64,000 nucleotides of DNA from JACRCG01 sp964524835 (lineage in GTDB: Bacteria > Desulfobacterota > Desulfuromonadia > Geobacterales > Pseudopelobacteraceae): NCBI GenBank assembly GCA_964524835.1, contig CAZGEG010000004.1, positions 124,001-188,000 on the forward strand, written 5' to 3'. Below, in pieces: positions 9,197-16,812 of this stretch. Numbering within the stretch: the first letter of the stretch is position 1; each line of letters begins with the position of its first letter. Under the pieces are notes generated by a model. That model was given only the letters and a program-made list of their open reading frames with translations. It was not told the origin of the DNA and ran no database searches. The translations under genes and the position numbers were made by a program.

Positions 9197-10582
9197 ATGC
9201 GATTTGATGAACTTCCGATTCCGGAACTGGTACTTCGAGGAATTGCCGAGACCGGTTTTACCACCTGTACCCCCATCCAGGAACAGACCCTTCCCATTAC
9301 CCTGACAGGCACCGACATTGCCGGCCAGGCACAGACGGGAACCGGCAAAACAGCCGCCTTTCTGATTTCACTTTTCACCCGGCTGCTCGCGGACAAACCT
9401 GTCGGCAGACCACGTGCGTTGATTCTGGCACCCACCCGCGAACTGGTTGTCCAGATTGAAACGGATGCCAAACAGCTGGGAGTCCACTGCGGCTTCGTCG
9501 TCCAGGCGATTTATGGCGGTGTCGATTACATGAAGCAGAAAAACGCCCTGCTGGACGGCGCCGATGTAATTGTCGGCACTCCAGGGCGCCTGATCGATTA
9601 TCTCAAGCAGAAAATCTACAGCTTGAAGGACATCGAAGTACTGGTCATCGATGAAGCCGACCGGATGTTCGATCTCGGCTTCATTGCCGACCTGCGCTTT
9701 ATCCTCCGCAAACTGCCGCCGTTTGAAAAGCGTCAGAACATGATGTTTTCGGCGACCCTCAACCCCAGGGTCATGGAACTGGCCTACGAGTTCATGAACT
9801 CGCCGACCAAGGTATCGGTCACACCGGAATCCATGACAGCAGAACGGGTGGAGCAGCTCCTGTTTCACTGCTCCCGCAAAGAGAAGTTTTCCCTTTTGCT
9901 GGGGCTTTTGCGGCGCGACGGCATGGCACGCACGATGATATTCATCAACACCAAACGCGAAGCCGAACATCTGCACAATCTTCTTAATGCCAACGGCTTT
10001 CCTTGCAAGGTGATTTCCGGAGATGTCGAGCAGCGCAAGCGGATGAAAATTCTTGACGATTTCAAGGACGGCACTCTTCCGATTTTGATTGCAACCGACG
10101 TCGCATCACGGGGCCTGCACATCGATGGTGTGTCTCACGTGATTAATTATGATCTGCCGCAGGATTGCGAGGATTATGTTCACCGCATTGGCCGTACCGC
10201 CCGTGCCGGCGCCGAAGGGAAGGCCATTTCTCTGGCTGATGAGGATGGCGCCTTCTTTCTGGAGGCCATAGAAGAGTATATCAAGGCTAAGATTCCGACC
10301 GAATGGGCCGATGACGAGCTGTACGTGCTCGATTATGTGCGGACTGCTCGGCCAAAACGGGTCCAGGACCTAAAGCGGGACAAACCGGGTGCCGGCCGGG
10401 GAAGCGATAAGAACAGAAGGCCTGCGGCGAGCCCGCATAAAAAGACAACCACAGTCGCTGCCAAGCCGGCAGCTATTGCTCCTCCGACTGAAGAGGGCGC
10501 TAAAAAGAAGCCGCGACGGCGCAAAAGAAATTCCAAGCCGGCGGGAGACCAGCCGAACACAACAACACCCGTTCAGGAATAA
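9197..10582 (+). CDS. DEAD-box ATP-dependent RNA helicase (RhlB/RhlE class)
   Basis: 461 residues from the ATG at 9197, which has AAAGGA six bases upstream; two upstream in-frame starts (9110, 9176) are less well placed. All helicase motifs are present: Q motif CTPIQEQ, Walker A AQTGTGKT, PTRELV, TPGRL, VIDEAD, SAT in MMFSATL, and HRIGRTARAG. After about residue 375 comes a Lys/Arg/Pro-rich tail (KKKPRRRKRN) of the sort that tethers these enzymes to RNA or RNase E. It unwinds structured RNA during decay or ribosome assembly. The N-terminal domain resembles RhlB, but tail and context do not decide between RhlB and RhlE. Confidence 0.9.
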   Translation: MRFDELPIPELVLRGIAETGFTTCTPIQEQTLPITLTGTDIAGQAQTGTGKTAAFLISLFTRLLADKPVGRPRALILAPTRELVVQIETDAKQLGVHCGFVVQAIYGGVDYMKQKNALLDGADVIVGTPGRLIDYLKQKIYSLKDIEVLVIDEADRMFDLGFIADLRFILRKLPPFEKRQNMMFSATLNPRVMELAYEFMNSPTKVSVTPESMTAERVEQLLFHCSRKEKFSLLLGLLRRDGMARTMIFINTKREAEHLHNLLNANGFPCKVISGDVEQRKRMKILDDFKDGTLPILIATDVASRGLHIDGVSHVINYDLPQDCEDYVHRIGRTARAGAEGKAISLADEDGAFFLEAIEEYIKAKIPTEWADDELYVLDYVRTARPKRVQDLKRDKPGAGRGSDKNRRPAASPHKKTTTVAAKPAAIAPPTEEGAKKKPRRRKRNSKPAGDQPNTTTPVQE

Positions 10583-10586
10583 AAAG

Positions 10587-10615
10587 GCGCCCTTCCTTGA
10601 AGAGAGGAAGGGCGC
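10587..10615. terminator. Hairpin after the helicase gene, probably bidirectional
   Basis: Perfect 11-bp inverted repeat GCGCCCTTCCT (10587-10597) and AGGAAGGGCGC (10605-10615) with a 7-base loop, five bases after the helicase stop codon. The T-run needed for intrinsic termination is on the minus-strand side (AAAAA at 10581-10585), so it should also stop minus-strand transcripts from the small gene at 10932-11090. Confidence 0.7.
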
Positions 10616-10740
10616 AGCTGTATCATCACTGAAATATTTGGGCATTCCTGCTCTGCGGTTTCAAATACTATCCCATCTGTACCCCATTAATCGTGTTGCC
10701 ACCCTCTTCGCGATCCAGACGAAGGTTATTAACGGCTTTA

Positions 10741-10869
10741 TCAAACAAATTTCTGCTGTGAAGCCCGGTTTCTTTTGAGGTTTGCTTCGAGTACACTACG
10801 CTGGAGACGGTTGTCATCAACGATAAGAATCGGGAATGATTGCAGCGCAGTCGGAACTGAGTTACTCAT
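10741..10869 (-). pseudogene. Fragment of a response-regulator receiver domain
   Basis: An ATG at 10869 opens a 42-codon frame. Its residues 13-33 match the first strand and helix of a receiver domain: PILIVDDN then RLQRSVLEANLKR, including the acidic pair DD that binds magnesium. After NLKR the sequence loses all resemblance and stops at 10741. The phospho-acceptor Asp and the rest of the fold are absent, so this is a remnant rather than a working gene. The remaining bases from 10616 to 10931 hold nothing else I recognise. The call rests on a short match and is moderately sure. Confidence 0.5.
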
Positions 10870-10931
10870 TGCCAAACCCTAGCACGCAGCTAACCAGAAT
10901 TGTCCACTCACACCTTCCCGGACGAAGCAAT

Positions 10932-11090
10932 TCATGCCTCCACGGCAGCTGCTTCTGTCTCTTCAGCGCCTTCAGTTGCTTCGGTGCCGTCAGCATTCTG
11001 TTCGCCCTTGCGTGCTTTTTTTTCATCCTTCTTCTTCTGGCGCTCCAGTTCTTTCTTGCGTTTTTCGAATGAATAATTCGGCTTGGCCAT
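10932..11090 (-). CDS. Small conserved highly charged protein
   Basis: 52 residues from the ATG at 11090, which has AAGGAG eight bases upstream; another ATG at 11096 lies only two bases from that site and is unlikely. The N-terminal half is basic and coiled-coil-like (MAKPNYSFEKRKKELERQ, then KKKDEKKARK); the C-terminal half is acidic and Ala/Glu-rich. Proteins starting MAKPNYSFEKR are found as small uncharacterised proteins across proteobacteria, as I recall. No function is known. It lies 62 bp downstream of the ABC-F gene and may share its transcript. Confidence 0.7.
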   Translation of the reverse strand: MAKPNYSFEKRKKELERQKKKDEKKARKGEQNADGTEATEGAEETEAAAVEA

Positions 11091-11152
11091 GTTCATGTCT
11101 CCTTGTAATAAACTTAGGTTTGGAATCAACTATCGCAGAATCTGCCTGCACC

Positions 11153-12775
11153 TCACGTATGATGGCTCTTAGAAAGGTAATAATCGTAGCTGCCTTCATA
11201 CACCCGCATCTCGCCGTGATCAACCTCAAAAACCCGGTCAACCAGCAATCGCAGGAAATGCCGGTCATGGCTGACCAGAACGATCGTCCCGCCGAAGTTT
11301 TTAAGCGTTTCCAGCAGCATCTCGCGGGAGCGGATATCTAGATGGTTGGTCGGTTCGTCAAGGATCAGGAAATTGACCGGACGTGCCAGAATAGTTGCCA
11401 GCACCACCCTGCTCTTCTCGCCGCCGGAAAGGTTTTCGATACGCTTGTCCACCGTGTCTCCGGAAAAGAGGAAGGCACCGAGCAGGTTACGGATCATGCC
11501 GATGGTGGCGAGCGGCATATAATCCTGCATGGTTTCAAAGATGGTCTTCCTGGGATCAAGCAGTTCCATGGCGTGCTGACTGAAGTAGCCGATCTCCACG
11601 TTGGCGCCGACCGTCATGTTTCCGGCCGTCGGCACGGTCTGACCCGCCAGGATCTTGAGGAAGGTCGATTTGCCGGCGCCATTCACGCCGACAACGGCGA
11701 TCTTGTTGAGGCGCTTCACCATGCCGGTAACACCATGGAAAACCGGCCGCTCCTGACCGTCCGGCGTCATCCAGACCTTGCCCAGGCCTTCAAAGGCGGC
11801 GACATCATCGCCGCTGCGGGGAGGATCGGCAAAACCGAAACGCACCGTTCGTTCCTCCGCAGGAATCTCGATCCGCTCGATCTTCTCCAGCTTTTTGACC
11901 CGTGACTGGACCTGGGCAGCATGGGAGGCGCGGGCGGCAAACCGGGCGATAAACTCCTCTTCCTTGGCCAGCATATCCTGTTGGCGTTTGTGGGAGGCGA
12001 TCAGCTGCTCAAGGCGAATATCCCGCTCGCGCTCATAGAAATCATAATTTCCACCATAGGTCGTTACGGTAGTATTGGCAACCTCAATGACTCTGGTTAC
12101 AACCCGGTTCATGAAGTCGCGATCGTGGCTGGTCATCAGGAGTGCGCCGTTAAATTCATTGGCGAGCCACTCCTCCAGCCAGATAATCGATTCCACATCC
12201 AGGTGGTTGGTCGGTTCATCGAGCAGCAGCACGTCAGGCTTGAGGGTCAGGATACTGGCAAGGGCGATGCGCATCTTCCAGCCGCCGCTGAACGATTCAA
12301 CCGGGTGATTGTAGCGGTCGGGACCGATGCCGAGCCCGGTCAGAACTGCCTGTGCTCGTGAATCAAGATCATACCCCTCCATATGTTCGAACTCTTCAAC
12401 CGCCGTACCATAGCGCTCAAGAAGGGCAGCCATCTCATCATCGGACTGCGGCTCGCACATGGCCGCTTCCATCTCCTTCATCTCGGCTGCCAGCCGCACG
12501 GTGGAACCGCAGGTGGCCATAACCTCTTCAAGTGCGGAGCGGCCGGACATATCACCGACATCCTGGGAAAAATAGCCGATAGTCGTTTTTTTGGGAAGGA
12601 TGACTTCACCCGAATCCGGCTCCTCCTGTCCGGCTATGATCCGAAAAACAGTCGTTTTTCCGGCACCGTTTGGACCGACCAGACCGGTGTGTGTCCCGGG
12701 CAGGATCTGACAGGATGCGTCCCGGAACAGGATCTGCGAACCGTGCTGTTTGGATATGCTTGACAACTGAACCAT
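11153..12775 (-). CDS. ABC-F family ATPase (duplicated ATPase domains, no membrane part)
   Basis: 540 residues. Two ABC ATPase domains on one chain: Walker A VGPNGAGKTT and VGVNGAGKST, signatures FSGGWKMR and LSGGEKSR, Walker B LLLDEPTNHLD and LILDEPTNHLD. A charged linker (about residues 240-320) sits between them. There are no membrane helices. ABC-F proteins bind the ribosomal E site and act on stalled ribosomes or, in some cases, protect against antibiotics. AGGAG lies 9 bases before the ATG. The gene is separate from, and only distantly like, the second ABC-F gene at 14901. Which subfamily it belongs to needs a tree. Confidence 0.9.
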   Translation of the reverse strand: MVQLSSISKQHGSQILFRDASCQILPGTHTGLVGPNGAGKTTVFRIIAGQEEPDSGEVILPKKTTIGYFSQDVGDMSGRSALEEVMATCGSTVRLAAEMKEMEAAMCEPQSDDEMAALLERYGTAVEEFEHMEGYDLDSRAQAVLTGLGIGPDRYNHPVESFSGGWKMRIALASILTLKPDVLLLDEPTNHLDVESIIWLEEWLANEFNGALLMTSHDRDFMNRVVTRVIEVANTTVTTYGGNYDFYERERDIRLEQLIASHKRQQDMLAKEEEFIARFAARASHAAQVQSRVKKLEKIERIEIPAEERTVRFGFADPPRSGDDVAAFEGLGKVWMTPDGQERPVFHGVTGMVKRLNKIAVVGVNGAGKSTFLKILAGQTVPTAGNMTVGANVEIGYFSQHAMELLDPRKTIFETMQDYMPLATIGMIRNLLGAFLFSGDTVDKRIENLSGGEKSRVVLATILARPVNFLILDEPTNHLDIRSREMLLETLKNFGGTIVLVSHDRHFLRLLVDRVFEVDHGEMRVYEGSYDYYLSKSHHT

Positions 12776-12832
12776 TCCGTAAAACTCCTGATGTAAAGAT
12801 TGTAAACGTGATATATGGGTGCGCTCTGCAGC

Positions 12833-13270
12833 TTACCCGAGATGGACCAGCCAGACGTATGGGATCATGCCGTAATTCCAACCGAGGCAGAGACGCCTGT
12901 ACCCGGAGAAGAGTACCCCTTCTCCGCCGCTGCTGAGGATTATCGGTGCTTTGAGAGCCAAGGTTCCGTCGCTCTGCAGAGAATCCTCCATCCGCGAATA
13001 GTTTTTCCGGTAGCCCCGCTTCGCCCGTGCAAGGTAGGTCTGGTAATCCTCATAACGGTGATACGAAAGTGCAACCGGAATCTCCTCGATCGTTGCAGAG
13101 CGTGGATAGGAAACGAGTGCCCCGCCGTCAAACCGGGAGAGTATCTGCTCCCACGTGACGGCATGTGACCGGTACCACTCCTGCTTGGCCGGATGATTGA
13201 AATATTCCCAGCGTTCCTCTTCGATATCGGGCTTCAACCAGGTAACGGTGAGCGTTGAGGGGGAAACCAT
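12833..13270 (-). CDS. Hypothetical protein, possibly with a ParB/Srx-like fold
   Basis: 145 residues, no signal peptide or membrane segment. GGAG lies about 8 bases before the ATG. The C-terminal part (about residues 105-145) reads ALKAPIIL, then GEGVLFSGYRRLCLGWNYG, then MIPYVWLV. That is the pattern of ParB/sulfiredoxin-like domains, in which a Gly-x-x-Arg-Arg loop is followed by a hydrophobic strand. The N-terminal part is rich in aromatic residues and unrecognised. The fold assignment is inference from a short stretch; no substrate is proposed. It is followed by the ABC-F gene 57 bp downstream. Confidence 0.55.
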   Translation of the reverse strand: MVSPSTLTVTWLKPDIEEERWEYFNHPAKQEWYRSHAVTWEQILSRFDGGALVSYPRSATIEEIPVALSYHRYEDYQTYLARAKRGYRKNYSRMEDSLQSDGTLALKAPIILSSGGEGVLFSGYRRLCLGWNYGMIPYVWLVHLG

Positions 13271-13288
13271 GGCATCTCCGCTGCATAA

Positions 13289-13318
13289 AAAACCACAGGG
13301 GGTAATCCCTGTGGTTTT
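13289..13318. terminator. Terminator hairpin, symmetrical
   Basis: Perfect 12-bp arms AAAACCACAGGG (13289-13300) and CCCTGTGGTTTT (13307-13318) with a 6-base loop. A-runs and T-runs on both sides let it work in either direction. It separates the binding-protein gene (ends at 13474, minus strand) from the hypothetical gene starting at 13270. Confidence 0.8.
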
Positions 13319-13334
13319 AGTAAGTTAGAAATTG

Positions 13335-13358
13335 TTTTCTGCGGTATTTCGCAGAAAA
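13335..13358. terminator. Second hairpin in tandem
   Basis: Perfect 9-bp arms TTTTCTGCG (13335-13343) and CGCAGAAAA (13350-13358), 6-base loop, 16 bp from the previous hairpin. It lies first on the path of transcripts leaving the binding-protein gene, so the two form a tandem stop. Confidence 0.6.
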
Positions 13359-13473
13359 TAAATTCGTCACCGCACTTATCCTGCCTTTCGGACGAGGTGT
13401 TGTAAATACATTACCATTTCTGCGGCCGGTCGGGCAACGATAAACAGAACAACGGTCCCCTGCTATGGACAAA

Positions 13474-14763
13474 TTATTTCGGGCTGCCGTACTCCTCCAG
13501 CTCCGGCTTCATATTCACCATCTCGCGAATCTCGCTCCACTCCTTGAAGTCGACTGCGGCGTCATCACCTTTCATCGTGGCGATTATATCGAAATAGTCC
13601 ATCTGATGTTTGCTCTTCTTCACCTCGGCAGCCGGTTTGACCCTGACCGCATACACCGTCTGGACCGACTGATGGTCGAATTTACGCCAGTACTGTTCAT
13701 CTTTCAGGCCGGTATACTTCCGTCCCTCCAGTGCCGTTATGACCGCTTTGGTGTTGAATGATTTCGCCTGCTCAACCGCCGCTTTATATTCATACAGAAT
13801 CACATAGGCCGAGGCACCGGACGTCGTCGGATAGCGGTTGAAGCGTTCTTCGAATTTCTTGACGAATGCAATACCGCGGGGATAATTGTATTTGAACGGC
13901 ACGCTCCACATCCACGGGGTTGCCCCGATAATTCCTTCCATAGCCTCAGGGCCGGCACCCTGGGCCATATCCTCGTTCATCTGCGGGACGATAATCTGCA
14001 TCCTGTTTTTGAGCCCCATTTCGTCAGCCTGTTTGACGGCTATTTCCATATCGCGCCCGAACAGCGACAGCACGAGAACTTCTGCACCGCTTGCCTTGGC
14101 TTCGAGCAGAGCAGCCTTGAAATCCTTGGCACCCAGCTCGGTCAGGATTTCCGGGTATTTCACTGTGTCCTTGGTATTGGTAAAAGAGCGCAGTACCGAC
14201 TCGGTTGTCCATCCCCAGGTATAATTGGCCGTTATGTAAAAGTATTTTTGACCTTTGAAGTTTTTGTTGAGGTAATCGGCCATGACTTTACCCGCAAAAT
14301 AGGCATCGAAGCATTCACGGAAGATATGGCTGTGACCGTATTCACCGGTTGTTTCGGTAGAATAGGAGAGCGTGGCAAAAAACAGCCGGTCTTTCTGCAG
14401 CGCCACTTCGCCTGTTGCAATGGCAACAGCACTTGAGGAGCCCCCCAGAATCATCGGTACTCCTTCGGTATCATACAGTTCGACGGCATTTCCCTTGGCG
14501 ATTTTGGGATTGGACTTGGTATCGCGCAGCACCAGCTGGACTTTTTTCCCCAGGATGCCTCCCGAAGCGTTTATCTCCTCAACGGCAAGTTCGGCGGCAC
14601 GTTTCTGGTCCAGGCCCTGTTTTGCGTACGGACCGGTCTCCGGATAATTGAGCCCGATCTTGACTATTCCGGGGTCCGCTGCGATCGAGTCGGATATATA
14701 ACAAAATATCATAAACAAAACTAAACTTCCGATTGCACAAGCAGTTCTGAACAATTTAATCAC
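13474..14763 (-). CDS. Periplasmic substrate-binding protein, LivK/type-6 family
   Basis: 429 residues with a signal peptide (LVLFMIFCYISDSIAA). The mature part opens with IVKIGLNYPETGPYAKQG, the usual start of branched-chain amino acid ABC binding proteins (Peripla_BP_6), and has GGSSSAVAIA and the YEYKAAVEQAKS region near the end. It would deliver an amino acid, urea or aromatic acid to an ABC importer. No permease or ATPase gene is adjacent, so it is either an orphan working with a distant transporter or a sensor subunit. Flanked by terminators on both sides: a single-gene unit. Confidence 0.88.
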   Translation of the reverse strand: MIKLFRTACAIGSLVLFMIFCYISDSIAADPGIVKIGLNYPETGPYAKQGLDQKRAAELAVEEINASGGILGKKVQLVLRDTKSNPKIAKGNAVELYDTEGVPMILGGSSSAVAIATGEVALQKDRLFFATLSYSTETTGEYGHSHIFRECFDAYFAGKVMADYLNKNFKGQKYFYITANYTWGWTTESVLRSFTNTKDTVKYPEILTELGAKDFKAALLEAKASGAEVLVLSLFGRDMEIAVKQADEMGLKNRMQIIVPQMNEDMAQGAGPEAMEGIIGATPWMWSVPFKYNYPRGIAFVKKFEERFNRYPTTSGASAYVILYEYKAAVEQAKSFNTKAVITALEGRKYTGLKDEQYWRKFDHQSVQTVYAVRVKPAAEVKKSKHQMDYFDIIATMKGDDAAVDFKEWSEIREMVNMKPELEEYGSPK

Positions 14764-14841
14764 TTTAATATCCTCCGGTTATGAACCTTCATTAAGAGTA
14801 GCACTGTGTTTTATAATACACCTTTTACCTGGAAAAACCAC

Positions 14842-14871
14842 AAAAAAAAGGCGCTCCTCGCGGACGCGCCT
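14842..14871 (-). terminator. Rho-independent terminator of the second ABC-F gene
   Basis: On the minus strand AGGCGC (14871-14866) pairs with GCGCCT (14854-14849), with three further inner pairs (TCC/GGA) around a GCGA tetraloop, followed by eight T. It lies 30 bp after the ABC-F stop codon. Confidence 0.9.
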
Positions 14872-14900
14872 CATATCATGTGGACAACGGCAGAAACCAG

Positions 14901-16538
14901 CTACAGACTTAAATCGGCATGACCATGGTAAAACTCATCACGCTCCCGCGAGACCTCCTCGCTCTCCAGATACTCTTCAAAACCCATGGTACGGTCAATA
15001 ACCCCACCAGGAGTGATCTCGACAATCCGGTTGGCTACTGTTGAGACAAATTCATGGTCATGGGAGGCAAACAGGACTACTTCGCTGAATGCGATCAACC
15101 CGTCATTAAGAGCTGTGATAGATTCCAGATCCAGGTGGTTGGTCGGTTCATCAAGGACAATTACATTGGCGCCGGTCAGCATCATGCGCGACAACATGCA
15201 GCGCACTTTCTCGCCGCCGGAGAGGACAGTAGTTTTTTTCATGGCTTCTTCGCCCGAGAAAAGCATCCGGCCAAGGAAGCCGCGCGCAAAGGTTTCACCT
15301 TCGGTGGGAGGTGAGTACTGCCCCAACCACTCAATCAGAGTCATCTCGCGTTCGAAATACTGGCTGTTTTCCTTGGGAAAATAAGCGCTGCTGATGGTAA
15401 TGCCCCAGCGGAAGCTGCCGCTGTCCGGTTCCAGTTCACCCGCCAGGATCTGGAAAAGTGTCGTTCGGGCAAGGGTGTTGCCTCCGACAAAAGCAATTTT
15501 ATCGTCCTTGCGCACGATCAGGTCAAAATTATTCAATACCTTGAAACCGTCAATCTCTTTTGTCAGTCCCTGGATTTCCAGGATGATATCGCCGCAGGGG
15601 CGTTCCGGCTTGAACACCACGTGCGGATATTTTCTGGAAGAGGTCGGCATGTCCTCCAGGGTAAGTTTATCAAGCAGCTTCCTGCGCGAAGTTGCCTGTT
15701 TGGCCTTCGATGCATTGGAACTAAAGCGCTGGATAAAAGCTTTAAGTTCATCAGCTCTTTCAGACACTTTGCGGTTTTCGTTCTGCTTCTGCTTTAAGTT
15801 TAACTGGCTGGCGTGATACCAGAAATCGTAGTTGCCGACATAAATCTGAATCCGGCCGAAATCGATATCGGCGGTATGCGTACAGACCTGATTCAGGAAG
15901 TGACGGTCATGAGATACCACAATAACCGTATTGGGAAACCGGAACAGGAATTCTTCCAGCCACTTAATTGACTTCAAGTCAAGATTGTTGGTCGGCTCGT
16001 CCAGAAGAAGAACATCCGGATTGCCGAACAAGGCCTGGGCCAGCAGAACGCGAACCTTGTCACCCGCCTCAAGCTCCTTCATCTGCTTTGACCGCAACTC
16101 TTCAGGTATTCCGAGTCCGTTCAGCAGCACGGCAGCCTCTGATTCGACTTCATACCCGTTCATTTCGGCAAATTCACTCTCAAGCTCGGCGGAACGCACC
16201 CCATCTTCTTCACTGAATTCGGCCTTGGCATAAATTGCCTCACGTGCGGTCATGACATCGTACAGCCGTTTGTGTCCCATAACAACCGTGTTGAAAACAG
16301 TTTCCTCGTCAAAGGCGAACTGGTCCTGGCGGAGTACGGCGATCCGTTCCCGGGGGCCTACGACAACTTCTCCCTTGTCGGCATCCAGCTCACCGGCAAG
16401 AATCTTGAGAAAGGTCGATTTTCCCGCGCCGTTTGCACCGATCAACCCGTAGCAGTTGCCGGGGGTGAACTTGATATTGACGTCCTTGAAGAGAACTCGT
16501 TTGCCGTAGGAAAGGGTGATATTGGATGCTGCAATCAT
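14901..16538 (-). CDS. ABC-F family ATPase, YbiT/YkpA-like
   Basis: 545 residues from the ATG at 16538 (AAGGAG about 11 bases upstream); the frame continues 27 codons upstream through a predicted hairpin and is not believed. Two ABC domains: the first has Walker A IGANGAGKST, LEAGDKVRVLLAQALFG in place of a classic signature, and DEPTNNLD. The second has LSGGEKVR and DEPTNHLD. Its Walker A reads GGNTLARTT, with Arg where the catalytic Lys is expected (see findings). The sequence resembles the YbiT/YkpA branch of ABC-F, thought to act on ribosomes. It has its own terminator and possibly an attenuator. Confidence 0.9.
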   Translation of the reverse strand: MIAASNITLSYGKRVLFKDVNIKFTPGNCYGLIGANGAGKSTFLKILAGELDADKGEVVVGPRERIAVLRQDQFAFDEETVFNTVVMGHKRLYDVMTAREAIYAKAEFSEEDGVRSAELESEFAEMNGYEVESEAAVLLNGLGIPEELRSKQMKELEAGDKVRVLLAQALFGNPDVLLLDEPTNNLDLKSIKWLEEFLFRFPNTVIVVSHDRHFLNQVCTHTADIDFGRIQIYVGNYDFWYHASQLNLKQKQNENRKVSERADELKAFIQRFSSNASKAKQATSRRKLLDKLTLEDMPTSSRKYPHVVFKPERPCGDIILEIQGLTKEIDGFKVLNNFDLIVRKDDKIAFVGGNTLARTTLFQILAGELEPDSGSFRWGITISSAYFPKENSQYFEREMTLIEWLGQYSPPTEGETFARGFLGRMLFSGEEAMKKTTVLSGGEKVRCMLSRMMLTGANVIVLDEPTNHLDLESITALNDGLIAFSEVVLFASHDHEFVSTVANRIVEITPGGVIDRTMGFEEYLESEEVSRERDEFYHGHADLSL

Positions 16539-16563
16539 GCTGGCGGTGCTCCTTGCGAAGAAA

Positions 16564-16597
16564 TAAAAAACCACAGGCCATGGTGAGCTCTGCGGTT
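16564..16597 (-). promoter_or_regulatory. Possible transcription attenuator before the ABC-F gene
   Basis: On the minus strand AACCGCAG (16597-16590) can pair with CTGTGGTT (16576-16569, one G-U pair), followed by a T-rich run (16570-16565). That is terminator-like, yet it lies 26 bases before the start codon of the ABC-F gene, and no minus-strand gene precedes it. The stem is short and the loop long (13 bases). Confidence 0.4.
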
Positions 16598-16812
16598 CAC
16601 GAACTGTTGAATGTATCACACTTTTTGATTACGCGGCAATACATTTCGGTTATTATGCTGCGAAATGCACCGTCTCAGCAGATAAACAGAAATCCCGCAT
16701 CAGATTGACTTTTAACTGCCTGCGGTGCTATTCAGAAAGGTACATATAATCAGACAGGTACGGGAATTGATGCACACATCGCAGAACTGTCTTATCCAGC
16801 CAAGGAGTCACC

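Noticed and set aside
10668..10802. A 44-codon minus-strand frame (GTG start) overlapping the receiver-domain fragment
   Set aside because: No ribosome site and no recognisable family; it may just be part of the decayed region.
16745..16750. TATAAT upstream of the HpnN-like gene
   Set aside because: No -35 element at the right distance; the nearest TTGACT (16705-16710) is 34 bases away.
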